The notes: a model not told the origin generated them from the letters alone. 64,000 nucleotides of DNA from Candidatus Fermentibacteraceae bacterium (GCA_027067855.1 JAMOUX010000044.1:1-64000), one strand, 5' to 3'. Positions 15,465 to 25,655 are shown, counted from the stretch's first letter. A program made the numbers and translations.

Positions 15465-16865
15465 ATGAAATACCCCTCCTCGAAACCGATGTGGAGCAGG
15501 CTTCTCTTTCCCTGCCTGCTGGTGATGATTCACGTCTTCATTCTCCTGCGGGAGAGGACCGCCGCCGAGATTCCCCCCATGGATGACGTCTACATACATC
15601 TCGTTTACGGCAGATCGCTGATTTCGGGCAATCCTCTGGTGTACACCGGCGGCGACGGGGCGACCACCGGCTTCACCAGCCCGCTCTGGCTGCCGGCAGC
15701 CGCAATATCTTCCCAGGCAGGCACTACGGCGGCACCATCACTGTTGATGTTCGCGTCGCTCCTGGCGGCCGCCACCCTGCTTTACCTGGCCGGACCCATC
15801 CCGGCCATGCTCCTTTTCCTCACCGGGCCTTTCGTGTTCCACGCGGCGAGCGGTATGGAAACCTCCCTGGCATGCCTAGTACTGTTCCTGGCCTGGAGGT
15901 GGATGGAAGAGAACGGCACGCCCCGTTCCGGCGGGCTCATACTTCTCGCCGCTTTCCTTTCCCGACCGGAACTGGCGCTTCTGGCGATTCCCATGTCACT
16001 CTCCCTGAAAAGAATCACCCCGGGGAACGTGGCCGCTCTCCTGGCTCCTTCCGCGGTGGCTGGAATCATCTGGGTGTTTTTCAACCTTTCCGTGACGGGA
16101 CGGCCCCTTCCTTCCACGTTTTACGCCAAGATCTACACATCCTGGCCGGAAGCCGCGAAAATCGGATTTCCCGGATTACTCAAATCGATGTTCCTGACTT
16201 CGCCGCTGCTTCCTTTCGCCACTCTCTTCGCGGCGGCATATACGTGGAAAGACCGGAAACGCGGGGGCGTAAAGCGCCTCGCCCCGGCCCTCACTCCTCT
16301 CGTACTGTTCCTGGCCGCCTTATCCATGCAACCCAACGGTTACTTTCAGCTCAGGTATTACGTTCCATTCCTCGTCTCTTCGGTTCTCCTGGTCGCCCGC
16401 CGGCTGGAGAACTCCATTAAAGACCGAAAACGTAGAATACTGAGCACGGCGATACTGGCCGCATCCATGGTGCCCGGCTTTCTTGTATTCACCGGCAGGC
16501 GTATCGATGCATCCAGGGATGTGATGTACATCGACGTAATGCCGGCGAAGCTCATCGAAAGCATAGCCGACCAAGATGCGGTAGTGGCCGCCGCCGACAT
16601 AGGAGCCGTGGGGTGGATATCGGGAACCGGCATCCTGGACCTGGACGGACTGGTGACCCCCGAAAGACTCAACGGCGAGAACGCCGGATGGAAATGGATT
16701 CGCGAACGGGCCGATTACCTGCTGGCCTTCCCGGAACAATATTCCGATCTCACGGACGAAGCCGGGGAATCCATCGATTTCATAGGCGGATACCGCAGTC
16801 CGACACCGGTCATCTGCGGGGAAGACACCGTGGCCCTCTGGAAAATCGAACGGCTGGACAATTGA
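15465..16865 (+). CDS. GT-C type membrane glycosyltransferase-like protein
   Basis: About 466 residues with roughly ten hydrophobic segments and a soluble C-terminal part. The first loop has the acidic pair and lipid-sugar motif of GT-C enzymes: IPPMDDVYIHLVYGRSL, then TTGFTSPLWLP. Such proteins use polyprenyl-phosphate sugars on the outer face of the membrane; AftB-like arabinofuranosyltransferases show a similar pattern. Acceptor and sugar are unknown. An in-frame TTG at 15447 is an alternative start; the ATG at 15465 with upstream GGAG is preferred. It diverges from the acpS operon and is followed 51 bases on by a histidine kinase gene. Confidence 0.65.
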   Translation: MKYPSSKPMWSRLLFPCLLVMIHVFILLRERTAAEIPPMDDVYIHLVYGRSLISGNPLVYTGGDGATTGFTSPLWLPAAAISSQAGTTAAPSLLMFASLLAAATLLYLAGPIPAMLLFLTGPFVFHAASGMETSLACLVLFLAWRWMEENGTPRSGGLILLAAFLSRPELALLAIPMSLSLKRITPGNVAALLAPSAVAGIIWVFFNLSVTGRPLPSTFYAKIYTSWPEAAKIGFPGLLKSMFLTSPLLPFATLFAAAYTWKDRKRGGVKRLAPALTPLVLFLAALSMQPNGYFQLRYYVPFLVSSVLLVARRLENSIKDRKRRILSTAILAASMVPGFLVFTGRRIDASRDVMYIDVMPAKLIESIADQDAVVAAADIGAVGWISGTGILDLDGLVTPERLNGENAGWKWIRERADYLLAFPEQYSDLTDEAGESIDFIGGYRSPTPVICGEDTVALWKIERLDN

Positions 16866-16916
16866 CCTCCCGCGGAAATATTGTATTCATGGAATTTGAT
16901 ACCGATTGAGAGGTAC

Positions 16917-18110
16917 ATGACCGTCGATCATAAAAAGAATACAAATCCGGTAATAATCCAGGAAAGTATTCCCAGCCGTACGAATCGCATGGTCATTATC
17001 GTGGTCCTTGTGATCGCCTTCGTGCTTCTGAGCGCATACGTCTCGCTGGGATTGCGCCAATCGATAGGGTATTCCCATTTCGCATACATTCCGATAATCT
17101 TCGCAGGTTTCTGGTGGGGCAGGAAGGCGTTGATAGTAGCCGGCATACTTGGAGCGGACGTCATAATCTTCGGCTTGATCTCAGAATCCGGCGGTCCCGC
17201 ATGGGCTTACATGATAAGGGCGTTTTCATTCATGCTGGTGGCATTCGTCATAGGTGAACTCAGCGCCGAGCTTATCGCTGCGCAGAAGAACCTGCGGGAG
17301 CGCGAGAAACGATTACGAAAGACCAACGCTTCCCTGAGGAAGTTCGCGAAACTCAGGAAGGACTTCCTTCACATCGCGATACATGACATGAAATCCCCGG
17401 TGGCCGCCACCGATTCCCTGCTCCACAGCCTGAGAACCCTCCTGGGCAACAACATTACGAACCGGCAAGAACATCTTATCGAAAGAATGCATTCCAGGCT
17501 GGAGGAAGCGGCTTCGTTCCTGAAGGATTTCCAGCTGTTCGCCCAGCTCGAGGATCCCACCCAGGTGATGAAGCATGCCACCGAATTGGATCTCAACCGG
17601 ATAGTCCTTAAGGTAGTTGACGCCAACAGGGATTCCGCCGCGATGAAGTACCAGTCGCTGAACACGGAGCTTGCGGAAAACCTGCCGCCGGTCGGAGGGG
17701 TCGAAAGACTCATTCAGGAAGTTATCAGCAACCTGGTCACCAACGCTATAAAGTACACCCCGTCTGGGGGGCACATAACCGTGCGGACATTCGTGAAGAA
17801 CGGCGTGGTTTCCCTGGAGGTGGAAGACGACGGAATCGGGATCTCCGGTAAAGACCAGAAGAAACTTTTCAAGGAATTCGTCAGAATCAAAAACACCGAG
17901 GTAGACGGGAAGAAAGTAGGGGGAATCGGCCTGGGGCTCTCCATAGTCAAGAGAATAGTGGAAATGCACGGGGGCAGGGTCTACGTGAAAAGTCTCCCCG
18001 GCAAGGGAAGTATTTTCGGATTCGAATTGATGGTATTGGCGCCCGGGGAAGGCCCGCTGGTCAAACCGGCACGAAAACTTTCATCCGGGGAAACCTCCGC
18101 CGGCGAGTGA
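16917..18110 (+). CDS. membrane-bound sensor histidine kinase
   Basis: About 398 residues. Residues 25-120 hold several transmembrane segments, then a helical linker, a HisKA dimerisation domain with the phospho-acceptor at IHDMKSP (His156), and a HATPase domain (N box SNLVTNAIKYTP, G1 VEDDGIGIS, G2 GGIGLGLSIVKRIV). No extracellular sensor domain is visible, so the signal may be sensed within the membrane. The ATG at 16917 follows GAGAGG; a TTG 36 bases earlier is less likely. No response regulator gene is adjacent, so it is an orphan kinase. Confidence 0.9.
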   Translation: MTVDHKKNTNPVIIQESIPSRTNRMVIIVVLVIAFVLLSAYVSLGLRQSIGYSHFAYIPIIFAGFWWGRKALIVAGILGADVIIFGLISESGGPAWAYMIRAFSFMLVAFVIGELSAELIAAQKNLREREKRLRKTNASLRKFAKLRKDFLHIAIHDMKSPVAATDSLLHSLRTLLGNNITNRQEHLIERMHSRLEEAASFLKDFQLFAQLEDPTQVMKHATELDLNRIVLKVVDANRDSAAMKYQSLNTELAENLPPVGGVERLIQEVISNLVTNAIKYTPSGGHITVRTFVKNGVVSLEVEDDGIGISGKDQKKLFKEFVRIKNTEVDGKKVGGIGLGLSIVKRIVEMHGGRVYVKSLPGKGSIFGFELMVLAPGEGPLVKPARKLSSGETSAGE

Positions 18111-18114
18111 GACC

Positions 18115-18136
18115 GGATGCCGCCGGACGGCGGTCC
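18115..18136. terminator. hairpin between convergent kinase and hypE genes
   Basis: CCGCC (18120-18124), GGAC loop and GGCGG (18129-18133) with outer GGA/TCC pairs form a strong GC-rich stem just after the kinase stop. No T-run is present on either side. Likely acts as a bidirectional terminator or mRNA end. Confidence 0.45.
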
Positions 18137-18182
18137 GCTAAGATGATACCGCGACAACCACAAAAAAAGCGGAAGATCGGTA

Positions 18183-19238
18183 TCAACAAATCCTGGGCAG
18201 TTGCTCTCCGCTCAACATGTCAACCACACGCCACGAACCTATCCTGCTTTTCATGACTACGCCGACATGTTCACGCGGTGATACCCGACCTATTATCCCG
18301 GCGTAAACGCAGGTTTCGTGCTTTCTCATCACCTCCACGGCTTTACGGGCTTCATCCGCCGGAAGAACCAGTACGAACCTGCCCTCGTTGGGCATGTAAA
18401 GCGGATCGAAACCCAGCAATTCACATGCCGCAGCCACTGCATCCGTTACCTTTACCAGTTCCTCTTCTATGGAAAACGTAACGTCGGCCGTACCCGCGAT
18501 TTCGTTCAGCGCACCGGCCAGTCCCCCCCTCGTAAGATCTCTCATGCAGTGTATTTCCAACCCGGCGTTCATCAAATCCAACACCACGTCGCCCAGCGGG
18601 GCCAGGTCGCTTACAACCGGCGTGCCGAAACGGATACCCTCCCTTTCGGCCATTATCGCCACCCCGTGCCTGCCCAGGTCACCGCTCAGCACCACGGCGT
18701 CTCCGGATCTCACCATGGACGGAGCCACGAAGACTCCTTCCCGAATAACTCCGATTCCGGCGGTGTTCACGTAAATCCCGTCGCCTTTCCCTCTGTCCAC
18801 GACTTTGGTATCCCCGGTAACGATCTCCACACCGGTTTTCCGTGCGGCTTTCGCCATGGAGGAAACCACTTTCCAAAGGTCTTCCATGGGAAATCCCTCT
18901 TCAATTATGAACCCTGCGGACAACCAAAGCGCCCTGGCACCGCACATCGCGAGGTCATTCACGGTTCCGTACACCGACAGCGTTCCTATGTCACCTCCCG
19001 GGAAGAATATCGGAGTTACCACATGGGAATCCGTGGTGAAGGCCTGCCGCCCGTCCGGCACATCGAGAACGGCCCCATCGTGCCCGGCCAGGAGCGCCGG
19101 GTTCGAGAAAGCCTTCTTCATCATCCCTTCCACCAGGTCGTTCATCAACCTTCCGCCACCGCCGTGAGCCATGGTTACCCTGGGATATTCCGAAATGGGT
19201 ATCGGGCATTCCAGCGGCAGAGCGGCTTCATTATTCAT
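18183..19238 (-). CDS. hypE: hydrogenase maturation protein HypE
   Basis: 351 residues. HypE dehydrates a carbamoyl group, delivered by HypF to its C-terminal cysteine, into the cyanide ligand of the NiFe site. The protein shows [14 protein letters not shown] near the start, [17 protein letters not shown], and ends in PRIC with the acceptor Cys last. Start ATG 19238 overlaps the hypD stop (ATGA); longer in-frame extension mirrors hypD. Last gene of hypFCDE, presumably serving the group 4 hydrogenase encoded 6 kb away. Confidence 0.95.
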   Translation of the reverse strand: MNNEAALPLECPIPISEYPRVTMAHGGGGRLMNDLVEGMMKKAFSNPALLAGHDGAVLDVPDGRQAFTTDSHVVTPIFFPGGDIGTLSVYGTVNDLAMCGARALWLSAGFIIEEGFPMEDLWKVVSSMAKAARKTGVEIVTGDTKVVDRGKGDGIYVNTAGIGVIREGVFVAPSMVRSGDAVVLSGDLGRHGVAIMAEREGIRFGTPVVSDLAPLGDVVLDLMNAGLEIHCMRDLTRGGLAGALNEIAGTADVTFSIEEELVKVTDAVAAACELLGFDPLYMPNEGRFVLVLPADEARKAVEVMRKHETCVYAGIIGRVSPREHVGVVMKSRIGSWRVVDMLSGEQLPRIC

Positions 19239-20344
19239 GCGGATTCCCCTCCCGGATTCCCGTACGGGCGATACCTGTAATAAGCGGCACAGGCACCCTC
19301 GGCAGACACCATGGGAGCCCCGAGAGGACGCTCCGGAGTGCATTCCGTCCCGAAGGCCGGGCATTCGCCCGGTTTTATCCTCCCCATGAGAACCGAACCC
19401 GCCATGCAGCTTTCCGATTCTTCCACGGAATGCCCGCCCACTCCGAATTTCCTGCCGGCATCGAATGCGGCATAGCGTTTTCTCAACTTCAATCCGCTGT
19501 CCGGAATCGTTCCGAGGCCCCTCCACTTCCTGTCCGTGACCTGGAATACCCGGCGTATCATATCCATGGCGGTAACGTTCCCGTCCCTGGTCACAACCCT
19601 CACGTATTGATTCTCCACGGACGTCGTCCCTCTCTCCAGCTGCCTCACGCACATCAGGATACCTTCCAGTATATCCAGGGGTTCGAAGCCGGTCACAACG
19701 ATGGGTACGCCGTATTTCTCCGCCATGGGTTCATACTCCCGGTAACCCATTACGGTACATACGTGTCCCGCCGCGAGAAAACCGTCCACGACGTTCTCTT
19801 TCCCGGACAAGATCAGCTCCATCGCCGGCGGAACCAGGACATGGGCCACGAGCATCGAAAAGTTACCCAGGCCGAGTCTCTCCGCCTGCAGGACCGCCGC
19901 GGCGGTCACCGGTGCGGTGGTTTCGAATCCGACCGCGAAGAATACCACCTCCCTGTCCGGGTTATTTTCGGCGATGGCCACAGCATCCATGGGCGAATAG
20001 ACCACTCTCACGTCACCACCCCCGGACTTTACCCCCATGAGGTCGTCGGTACTTCCCGGAACCCTCAACATGTCGCCGAAGGAACAGAAGACGATTCCTT
20101 CCATCGATGCCAGGCGCACCGCCTGATCCACCATTTCCACGGGGGTTACGCACACGGGACAGCCGGGCCCGTGAATCAGCGTCAACTCGTCGGGTAAAAG
20201 CCTGTCTATACCGTATTTCACTATCGAGTGGGTCTGTCCGCCGCAAATCTCCATGATCTTCCACGGCCCGGTGACCGCCGCGGCGATCGCTTCCGCGTAC
20301 CTGCCCGCGGTCTCAGCGTTCCTGTACTCCGATACGTACTTCAA
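19235..20344 (-). CDS. hypD: hydrogenase maturation protein HypD
   Basis: 369 residues. HypD with HypC holds the Fe(CN)2CO unit during NiFe active-site assembly and carries a [4Fe-4S] cluster. Landmarks: [38 protein letters not shown], and C-terminal Fe-S cysteines ([20 protein letters not shown]...C). The start is best read as TTG at 20344 (MKYVSEYRN-like N-terminus matches the family), 10 bases after hypC; the next ATG would remove the conserved region. Confidence 0.95.
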   Translation of the reverse strand: MKYVSEYRNAETAGRYAEAIAAAVTGPWKIMEICGGQTHSIVKYGIDRLLPDELTLIHGPGCPVCVTPVEMVDQAVRLASMEGIVFCSFGDMLRVPGSTDDLMGVKSGGGDVRVVYSPMDAVAIAENNPDREVVFFAVGFETTAPVTAAAVLQAERLGLGNFSMLVAHVLVPPAMELILSGKENVVDGFLAAGHVCTVMGYREYEPMAEKYGVPIVVTGFEPLDILEGILMCVRQLERGTTSVENQYVRVVTRDGNVTAMDMIRRVFQVTDRKWRGLGTIPDSGLKLRKRYAAFDAGRKFGVGGHSVEESESCMAGSVLMGRIKPGECPAFGTECTPERPLGAPMVSAEGACAAYYRYRPYGNPGGESA

Positions 20345-20354
20345 CCCGATGGTT

Positions 20355-20612
20355 TTACCCTTCCTCTATCTCCATCCTGCCGTATTCCGATATCTTCTCG
20401 AGATACTCGAACACCTCCATCGCCTCTTCCTCTTTCAACCTGTTCAAGGCGAATCCGGCGTGCACGACCACCCAGTCTCCCACCTTGGGGTCCTTTACTC
20501 CGGCTAGGTTCACTTCCCTCGTCACCCCGCCGAAATTCACCAGGCCGACGGTGAAAACGGGATCGTCATCGTTCAGTATCTTTTCTATCCTGCCCGGTAC
20601 TCCTAGGCACAT
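20355..20612 (-). CDS. hypC: hydrogenase maturation chaperone HypC
   Basis: 85 residues beginning [12 protein letters not shown]; the essential Cys2 and the CLGVPG motif are intact. HypC binds HypD and then the hydrogenase large-subunit precursor to deliver the iron centre. The start is fixed by the Cys2 requirement and lies 47 bases inside the hypF 3' end, so the two genes overlap and are likely coupled. Confidence 0.95.
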   Translation of the reverse strand: MCLGVPGRIEKILNDDDPVFTVGLVNFGGVTREVNLAGVKDPKVGDWVVVHAGFALNRLKEEEAMEVFEYLEKISEYGRMEIEEG

Positions 20613-22881
20613 CCGGGTTCCCGACTCCTTCCGTTCCGTACATCGCGGCGATCAACTGCCCCGGGGATATTCCGCCGTCGTTGGGAGGAATCCCCTCATG
20701 GCGGACGGGCCGGAATCCTTCATCTTCGAGGAGGCTACAGGCCCTCTTCAGGAGAAGGACATTCTGAAAACAACCCCCGGTGAGCAGCACCCTGGGTTCC
20801 CCCACCCTCTTCGCCGCTTCCAATATCATGTCCGCAAGCGTGTTGTGGAACCTAGCCGAAATGATTCCCGTCTTCAACCCCCGTGACCTGTCTTCCAGGA
20901 TCCCTTCAATCATCGGGGTCCAATTCATCTCCAGCAGGTCATCCCGTTCCACCACCGCGAACGGATAGGATTCCGGCGTGTCCACCCCTTCGGCTGCGTG
21001 CTGAAGAGCCATGGCGGCATGAGCTTCGAAGTCGTTAACATGAACCAGTCCGAGAAGCGAGGATACCGCATCGAACAACCTACCGACACTCGAAGTCGAA
21101 GGAGTGTTCACGTTTTTTTTCAGCATGTCCGTCAACACCACGGCGTCCTCCTCCGTGAATACGCCCTGACCGATGCGAGAAAGCGGATCATCGCTTATTA
21201 CGTGCAGCAAGCCCAAGGCGCATCTTCGAGGCTCTCCGGCCGCCGCGTCCCCTCCGGGTAGCGGAAATATCTTCAGCCTGCCCACTCTCCTCGCACCTTT
21301 CCCGGTCACGTGAAAAAATTCACCGCCCCACACCGTCCCGTCGTCTCCGTAACCCGTTCCATCCCATGCAACACCCAGAAAAGGAGGTTCCAGCCCCGCG
21401 TCCAGCATGCAGGAATACACGTGCGCCAGGTGATGCTGTATCTTCAGTACCCTCATGCCGGTTTCCGCCGCCCACCGGGTGGAGAAGTAATCGGGGTGCA
21501 TGTCAGACAACACGAGACCGGGATCAATTCCGAACAGCTTCTTCATGTCCGACGCCGCGCGGTCGAATGCTTCCACCGTCTTTCCGTCTCCCAGGTTCCC
21601 GATGTGTTGACTCACGAAAATCCTGTCGGACGCCGATACGGAAACGGTGTTTTTCAAGTGCCCCCCCACGGCAAGCATGGGAACAGTGCTTTTCCGAAGA
21701 GCCCGGAACGGGAACGGCGCGTACCCCCTGGCCCTGCGCACCATCATGACCTTACCCCTGAAAACCCTGACCACGGAATCGTCCACGTGCCGCGCTATGG
21801 GACGATCATGAACCAGGAACAGATCCGCTGCTCCGCCGAGCCTTGCAAGGGCTTCTCTTTCATCGGTGCAAATCGGTTCGTCCGTAAGGTTTCCGCTGGT
21901 AGCCACCACCGGAACTCCCAGCTCCCGCATGAGGAGTATATGCAATGGAGTATAAGGCAACATTACACCCAACTCTCCATTTTCCGGAGCGACGAACCGG
22001 GACAGAGCCTCTTCGCCCTTCTTACTTTTCTTAAGCAGGACTATCGGCGCCTGTGGAGAGAGGAGCAGTTCCTTCTCTTCGGGAAGCACTTCGCAAAAAG
22101 CAGATGCGACATCCGGATCTTCCACCATGACGGCAAAGGGTTTTACCCTGCGCCCCTTACGTTTTCTGAGTTCTCTCACCGAACGATCGGAGTCGGCCCG
22201 AACCAGCAGGTGAAAGCCGCCCAATCCCTTGAGCGCGACCACCCGGCCCTCGAGTATGGCTTCGGATGCCATCAGCAACGCACGGTCTCCCAAACCCAGG
22301 GTGTTGCCTTTTTCGTCCCACAGCTCCAACCGGGGACCACACTCCGGGCAAGCGTTCGGCTGGGCGTGAAATCTCCTGTTCAAGGGATCCCGGTACTCCC
22401 GCCTGCACTCGGGACACATATCGAAACTTTTCATCGTAGTGAATCGCCTGTCGTAAGGCATCGAAAGAATTATGGAAAAACGGGGGCCGCAATCCGTGCA
22501 GTTGGTGAAGGGATACCCGTATCTCCTGTCCGACGGATCAAGGATTTCTTCCCTGCATCTCCAGCACGTGGCGATATCGGGAGGCACAAACACCTCCGGA
22601 ATTCCTCTCCCGCTCTCCCTTATTTCGAAGCTCTCAGCCCCCAGGGGATCTATTTCTTTCCATCGGACTCCGTCGACAACGGCCGGACCGGGCTTCTCCA
22701 GTTGCAACGCATTCAAGAAAACATCGACGGCATCAGCGTTACCCTCCACTTCGACCAGCACACCCCGGGGCGTATTCGAAACCCAGCCCGCCAGGCCCAG
22801 CCTGCCGGCCAGCCTGTATACGAAGGGGCGGAAACCCACCCCCTGTACCGCGCCTCCGATCTCTATCCTTATCCTGCGCAT
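20566..22881 (-). CDS. hypF: carbamoyltransferase HypF
   Basis: 771 residues. HypF uses carbamoyl phosphate and ATP to carbamoylate HypE. Domains in order: acylphosphatase-like (GGAVQGVGFRPFVYRLA, residues 8-25); zinc-finger region with four CxxC motifs (CWRCREE, CTDCG, CPECRRE, CPECG; residues 105-185); YrdC-like domain (LKGLGGFHLLVRAD, then TSGNLTDEPICTD); Kae1-like carbamoyltransferase domain (HHLAHVYSCM, WDGTGYGDDGTVWGGEF, LTGGCFQNVLL). Length is normal. GGATGGAG precedes the ATG. It is the first gene of the leftward hyp operon. Confidence 0.95.
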   Translation of the reverse strand: MRRIRIEIGGAVQGVGFRPFVYRLAGRLGLAGWVSNTPRGVLVEVEGNADAVDVFLNALQLEKPGPAVVDGVRWKEIDPLGAESFEIRESGRGIPEVFVPPDIATCWRCREEILDPSDRRYGYPFTNCTDCGPRFSIILSMPYDRRFTTMKSFDMCPECRREYRDPLNRRFHAQPNACPECGPRLELWDEKGNTLGLGDRALLMASEAILEGRVVALKGLGGFHLLVRADSDRSVRELRKRKGRRVKPFAVMVEDPDVASAFCEVLPEEKELLLSPQAPIVLLKKSKKGEEALSRFVAPENGELGVMLPYTPLHILLMRELGVPVVATSGNLTDEPICTDEREALARLGGAADLFLVHDRPIARHVDDSVVRVFRGKVMMVRRARGYAPFPFRALRKSTVPMLAVGGHLKNTVSVSASDRIFVSQHIGNLGDGKTVEAFDRAASDMKKLFGIDPGLVLSDMHPDYFSTRWAAETGMRVLKIQHHLAHVYSCMLDAGLEPPFLGVAWDGTGYGDDGTVWGGEFFHVTGKGARRVGRLKIFPLPGGDAAAGEPRRCALGLLHVISDDPLSRIGQGVFTEEDAVVLTDMLKKNVNTPSTSSVGRLFDAVSSLLGLVHVNDFEAHAAMALQHAAEGVDTPESYPFAVVERDDLLEMNWTPMIEGILEDRSRGLKTGIISARFHNTLADMILEAAKRVGEPRVLLTGGCFQNVLLLKRACSLLEDEGFRPVRHEGIPPNDGGISPGQLIAAMYGTEGVGNPDVPRSTGQDRKDTER

Positions 22882-22903
22882 ACTCCATCCACGCCCGGAA
22901 TCA

Positions 22904-22933
22904 TTGACAATAAGCCTTGCGGTATTCTATCAT
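22904..22933 (+). promoter_or_regulatory. predicted sigma-70-type promoter of hypAB
   Basis: TTGACA (22904-22909) and TATCAT (22928-22933) are separated by 18 bases, about 40 bases before the hypA ATG. The -35 box is a perfect match and the -10 one base off. It sits in the 93-base gap between divergent hypF and hypA. Confidence 0.6.
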
Positions 22934-22974
22934 TTTCATTGCCGTGGTACCACTTTCCCCGGAAAGACCGGTCG

Positions 22975-23331
22975 ATGCATGAGATGACCCTCGCCCAGGA
23001 CATGATCAGGATAATAGAAAGAACCCTCGGCGGTAAGGTCCGCCTCGAAAGGGTGAACGTCACCATAGGACCGCTTGCGGGAATAAGCGGTGAATCGCTT
23101 CGTTTTTGCTTCACGGAAATAGCCCGGCTCGAAGATTTCGGCGAACCGGAACTGACGATAAACTATACCAAGGCCCGGCTTCTCTGCCTGGACTGCCGGG
23201 AGGAATACTCATCGGACGACCTGTTTCATTGCTGCCCCCGCTGCGGTTCAATACGGAAGCGTGTCCTTTCCGGCAGGGAATTCACCGTGGACAGCGTGGA
23301 ACTCGAAGAAGGAGAAGAACCCGATGGCTGA
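22975..23331 (+). CDS. hypA: hydrogenase nickel incorporation protein HypA
   Basis: 118 residues beginning MHEMTLAQDM with the nickel-binding His2. The zinc site is made by CLDC (about 70-73) and CCPRC (about 87-91). HypA acts with HypB to insert nickel after the Fe(CN)2CO centre is in place. It diverges from hypF and overlaps hypB by eight bases. An apparent long frame upstream through hypF is antisense and not coding. Confidence 0.95.
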   Translation: MHEMTLAQDMIRIIERTLGGKVRLERVNVTIGPLAGISGESLRFCFTEIARLEDFGEPELTINYTKARLLCLDCREEYSSDDLFHCCPRCGSIRKRVLSGREFTVDSVELEEGEEPDG

Positions 23332-23986
23332 GGAGAAAAACAGGAAAGTGAAGATTGCCGAGAAGATACTGGATAAGAATGACCTGATGGCGGCCGTAAA
23401 CCGGGAATTGCTCTCGGCGAAGGGAATATTCAGTATAAACCTGATAAGCTCTCCGGGAGCGGGAAAAACGACCATCCTCGAATACATGGCCGGATATTTC
23501 GGACCACGCATGGCTGTCATAGAAGGCGATATCCAGACCAGGAGAGACGCCGAACGGGTGGAAAGAGCCGGTTGCCCGGCGGTCCAGATAGAAACGGGAG
23601 GAGCATGCCACCTGGACGCCCTTGCCGTGAAGAAGGCGCTCGAATCCATCGACCTCGATGCGGAGAACCTTGATCTCCTCGCCATCGAAAACGTGGGAAA
23701 CCTGATTTGCCCCTCGGGATACGACCTGGGTGAAAACATGAAGATCGGGCTGCTGTCGGTCCCGGAAGGTGATGACAAGGTGATGAAATATCCCTCGCTC
23801 TTCAGCACCGTGGATGTCTTCCTCATCAACAAGATCGATCTCGCTCCGTACCTTGATTTCGACGTGGACAGGGCTATCGAGGAATGCCGGAACATGAATC
23901 CCGATGTAACGGTTTTCACCCTCTCCGCCAAAACCGGAGAAGGCATGGATGATTTCTGCATTTTCCTCGAATCGAATTTCCATTAG
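23324..23986 (+). CDS. hypB: hydrogenase maturation GTPase HypB
   Basis: 220 residues. GTPase landmarks: Walker A SSPGAGKTTILEYM near residue 45, EGDIQTRRDAERV, TGGACHLDA, ENVGNLICP and the guanine-specificity motif NKIDLAPYL. The metal-site cysteine of the G domain is in TGGACHL. No His-rich nickel-storage N-terminus is present, so it is a minimal HypB. ATG 23324 follows GAAGGAGAAG and overlaps the hypA end. Confidence 0.95.
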   Translation: MAEEKNRKVKIAEKILDKNDLMAAVNRELLSAKGIFSINLISSPGAGKTTILEYMAGYFGPRMAVIEGDIQTRRDAERVERAGCPAVQIETGGACHLDALAVKKALESIDLDAENLDLLAIENVGNLICPSGYDLGENMKIGLLSVPEGDDKVMKYPSLFSTVDVFLINKIDLAPYLDFDVDRAIEECRNMNPDVTVFTLSAKTGEGMDDFCIFLESNFH

Positions 23987-24094
23987 GCGGCCCCGCATCC
24001 TCACAGGTTTTGAACTCCCAGCCGTACAGAACAACGGGAAAGCGGGGAGAATATCGAAACGCGGAAAACACATACGAATGAAGCAACTGTTTTT

Positions 24095-24610
24095 TTAATG
24101 CATTTCGGAGCGGTGCAAGCCTGTTATAACGCTATAAAGCAGTTCCGGCAGGTATTCCAGCACATTTTGAACTTCCGGCGAAAGTGGCGCTGCAAACTCG
24201 AGGTTCGAAGGCTGAACGGCAAGTAGAAAAACGGGGGCGTCCGTCTCCCGCTCAATCCTTTCCATGACCAGGGCCGGTGAAAGGGAATGGGTCGTGAAAC
24301 CATTACCGGACGCGATATCCTCTTTTCCCAGGATCTCGACGGAACCCGGTTCCCTTCCAAGGTGAACGGCATCCACGATGACCACCGTATCCGGGTTCAT
24401 CCTTTTCACGACTCCCACGCAATTCTCGGGCACCGTTCCCGCATCTACCGCGGGCATTCCGATTACCGACAGTCTTTCGACCAATTCGGGTCCTATGGCA
24501 TCGTCACCCCTGAGAATGTTTCCGACGCCCAGGAAAACAACCTTCCCGCGGAAGTACTTACCGATGTCACTCGCCAAGTCACCATGCTCCGGGCGTAACT
24601 CACCGGTCAT
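24095..24610 (-). CDS. hydrogenase maturation endopeptidase (HycI/HyaD family)
   Basis: 171 residues. The family cleaves the C-terminal tail of the NiFe large subunit after nickel insertion. Landmarks: FLGVGNILRGDDAIG near residue 26, DAGTVPENC, VIVDAVHLGREPGS, and the metal-binding HSLSPALVMERI. It is the last gene of the 17-gene hydrogenase operon, 50 bases after the ferredoxin gene. The large subunit here keeps a 35-residue tail beyond DPCYCCTER, a plausible substrate. Confidence 0.92.
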   Translation of the reverse strand: MTGELRPEHGDLASDIGKYFRGKVVFLGVGNILRGDDAIGPELVERLSVIGMPAVDAGTVPENCVGVVKRMNPDTVVIVDAVHLGREPGSVEILGKEDIASGNGFTTHSLSPALVMERIERETDAPVFLLAVQPSNLEFAAPLSPEVQNVLEYLPELLYSVITGLHRSEMH

Positions 24611-24660
24611 AACGTTTACTCATTCCGGGGTTATGCAGCAGAAAATACGGTGAATCGTTG

Positions 24661-25281
24661 CTATTCGTCTTCGTACGTGGTCGTCTTCCTTCGACACTCG
24701 GCGCAAAGCACTTTGATCCTGTCGGAACGCCACTTGTCGGGGTGAACCGGTTCGAGGTTGTTATCCGCAAGGCCCAATTCACGAAGTCTCGACAGGTAAA
24801 GCGTGGGATTCGAAAAAGACAGTTCTCCCACCATTCGGGCAAGCCAGAGCAGGTGATCCTTGGTGGCTACCACCGTACCGCATATCTCGCAAAGCTGCAG
24901 TTCCTTCTCTATCGTCTCGTACGCTTTGCTCCTGTCGAAGTAGGAGAGTTCCCACTTGTTGCCGAGGACTATGGCTTTATCGTCGGATTCCCTTATGCAC
25001 GCATCCTGGCATACTCCGCAGAAAATACAGTCATCCGTGTAGTGAATCATCACCCTCTTGGGAACGTCCACGCCTTCGAGCACGTCCTCGTGGGCGATGG
25101 CCGAGGACGGACAAGCCTCCTCGCACGAAAGACAACCCAGGCACTTGTCCCGGTTGAATTCCGGTTGTCCCCTGAAATTGGGATGGGGAACGTGCGGTTC
25201 GACAGGAAATTTAGACGTGTACGGCCCCTTGATCACTGCTTTTACAGCTTCGGCCAATTCTCTAAGTTTTGGATACCTCAT
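24661..25281 (-). CDS. 2x[4Fe-4S] ferredoxin subunit of the hydrogenase, NuoI/HycF-like
   Basis: 206 residues. Two four-cysteine cluster motifs (CLGCLSCEEACP near residue 47; CIFCGVCQDACI near 86) carry electrons between a soluble donor and the proximal cluster. A C-terminal CEICG ... CAEC pair recalls the extra metal site of HycF/HyfH-type subunits. It corresponds to MbhN/NuoI on the peripheral arm. It follows mnhG by 35 bases and precedes the endopeptidase gene. Confidence 0.88.
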   Translation of the reverse strand: MRYPKLRELAEAVKAVIKGPYTSKFPVEPHVPHPNFRGQPEFNRDKCLGCLSCEEACPSSAIAHEDVLEGVDVPKRVMIHYTDDCIFCGVCQDACIRESDDKAIVLGNKWELSYFDRSKAYETIEKELQLCEICGTVVATKDHLLWLARMVGELSFSNPTLYLSRLRELGLADNNLEPVHPDKWRSDRIKVLCAECRRKTTTYEDE

Positions 25282-25316
25282 ATCACCATCCGTAATAATT
25301 CGCTGGCGGCCCTTAC

Positions 25317-25655
25317 CTATGCCTCACCTTCATTATCCTCAGCATAACTGTCGACCACGCTCTTTTCCCACAGCCTGATTCCGGACCTGTGCGCCCCCCT
25401 GGAAATCGCGTGGGCCGAAACCGGTGACGTCAGCACCAGGAATACGATGGTTATCAATGCCTTGACTCCGGTTTCAGTAAACCCTCCGGAAGCCAGGAAG
25501 ACGCCAAAGAGAATACTGCAAGTCCCCAAGGTGACACATTTCGTCGCCGACTGCAGTCGGTTGTAAACATCGGGCAACCTCACCAGGCCCAGGCACCCCA
25601 GGACATCGAACGCCAGGCCCACTCCAATGAAAAACATTCCTATGTTGTCAATCAT
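25317..25655 (-). CDS. mnhG: Mrp/Mnh antiporter subunit G
   Basis: About 112 residues with three transmembrane helices: MIDNIGMFFIGVGLAFDVLG, LGTCSILFGVFLASGG and LITIVFLVLTSPVSAHAISRGAH, the last matching the MnhG signature LTxPvaAHai. It is part of the ion-translocating membrane arm. The ATG at 25655 overlaps the mnhF end; an earlier in-frame start inside mnhF is unlikely. Confidence 0.9.
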   Translation of the reverse strand: MIDNIGMFFIGVGLAFDVLGCLGLVRLPDVYNRLQSATKCVTLGTCSILFGVFLASGGFTETGVKALITIVFLVLTSPVSAHAISRGAHRSGIRLWEKSVVDSYAEDNEGEA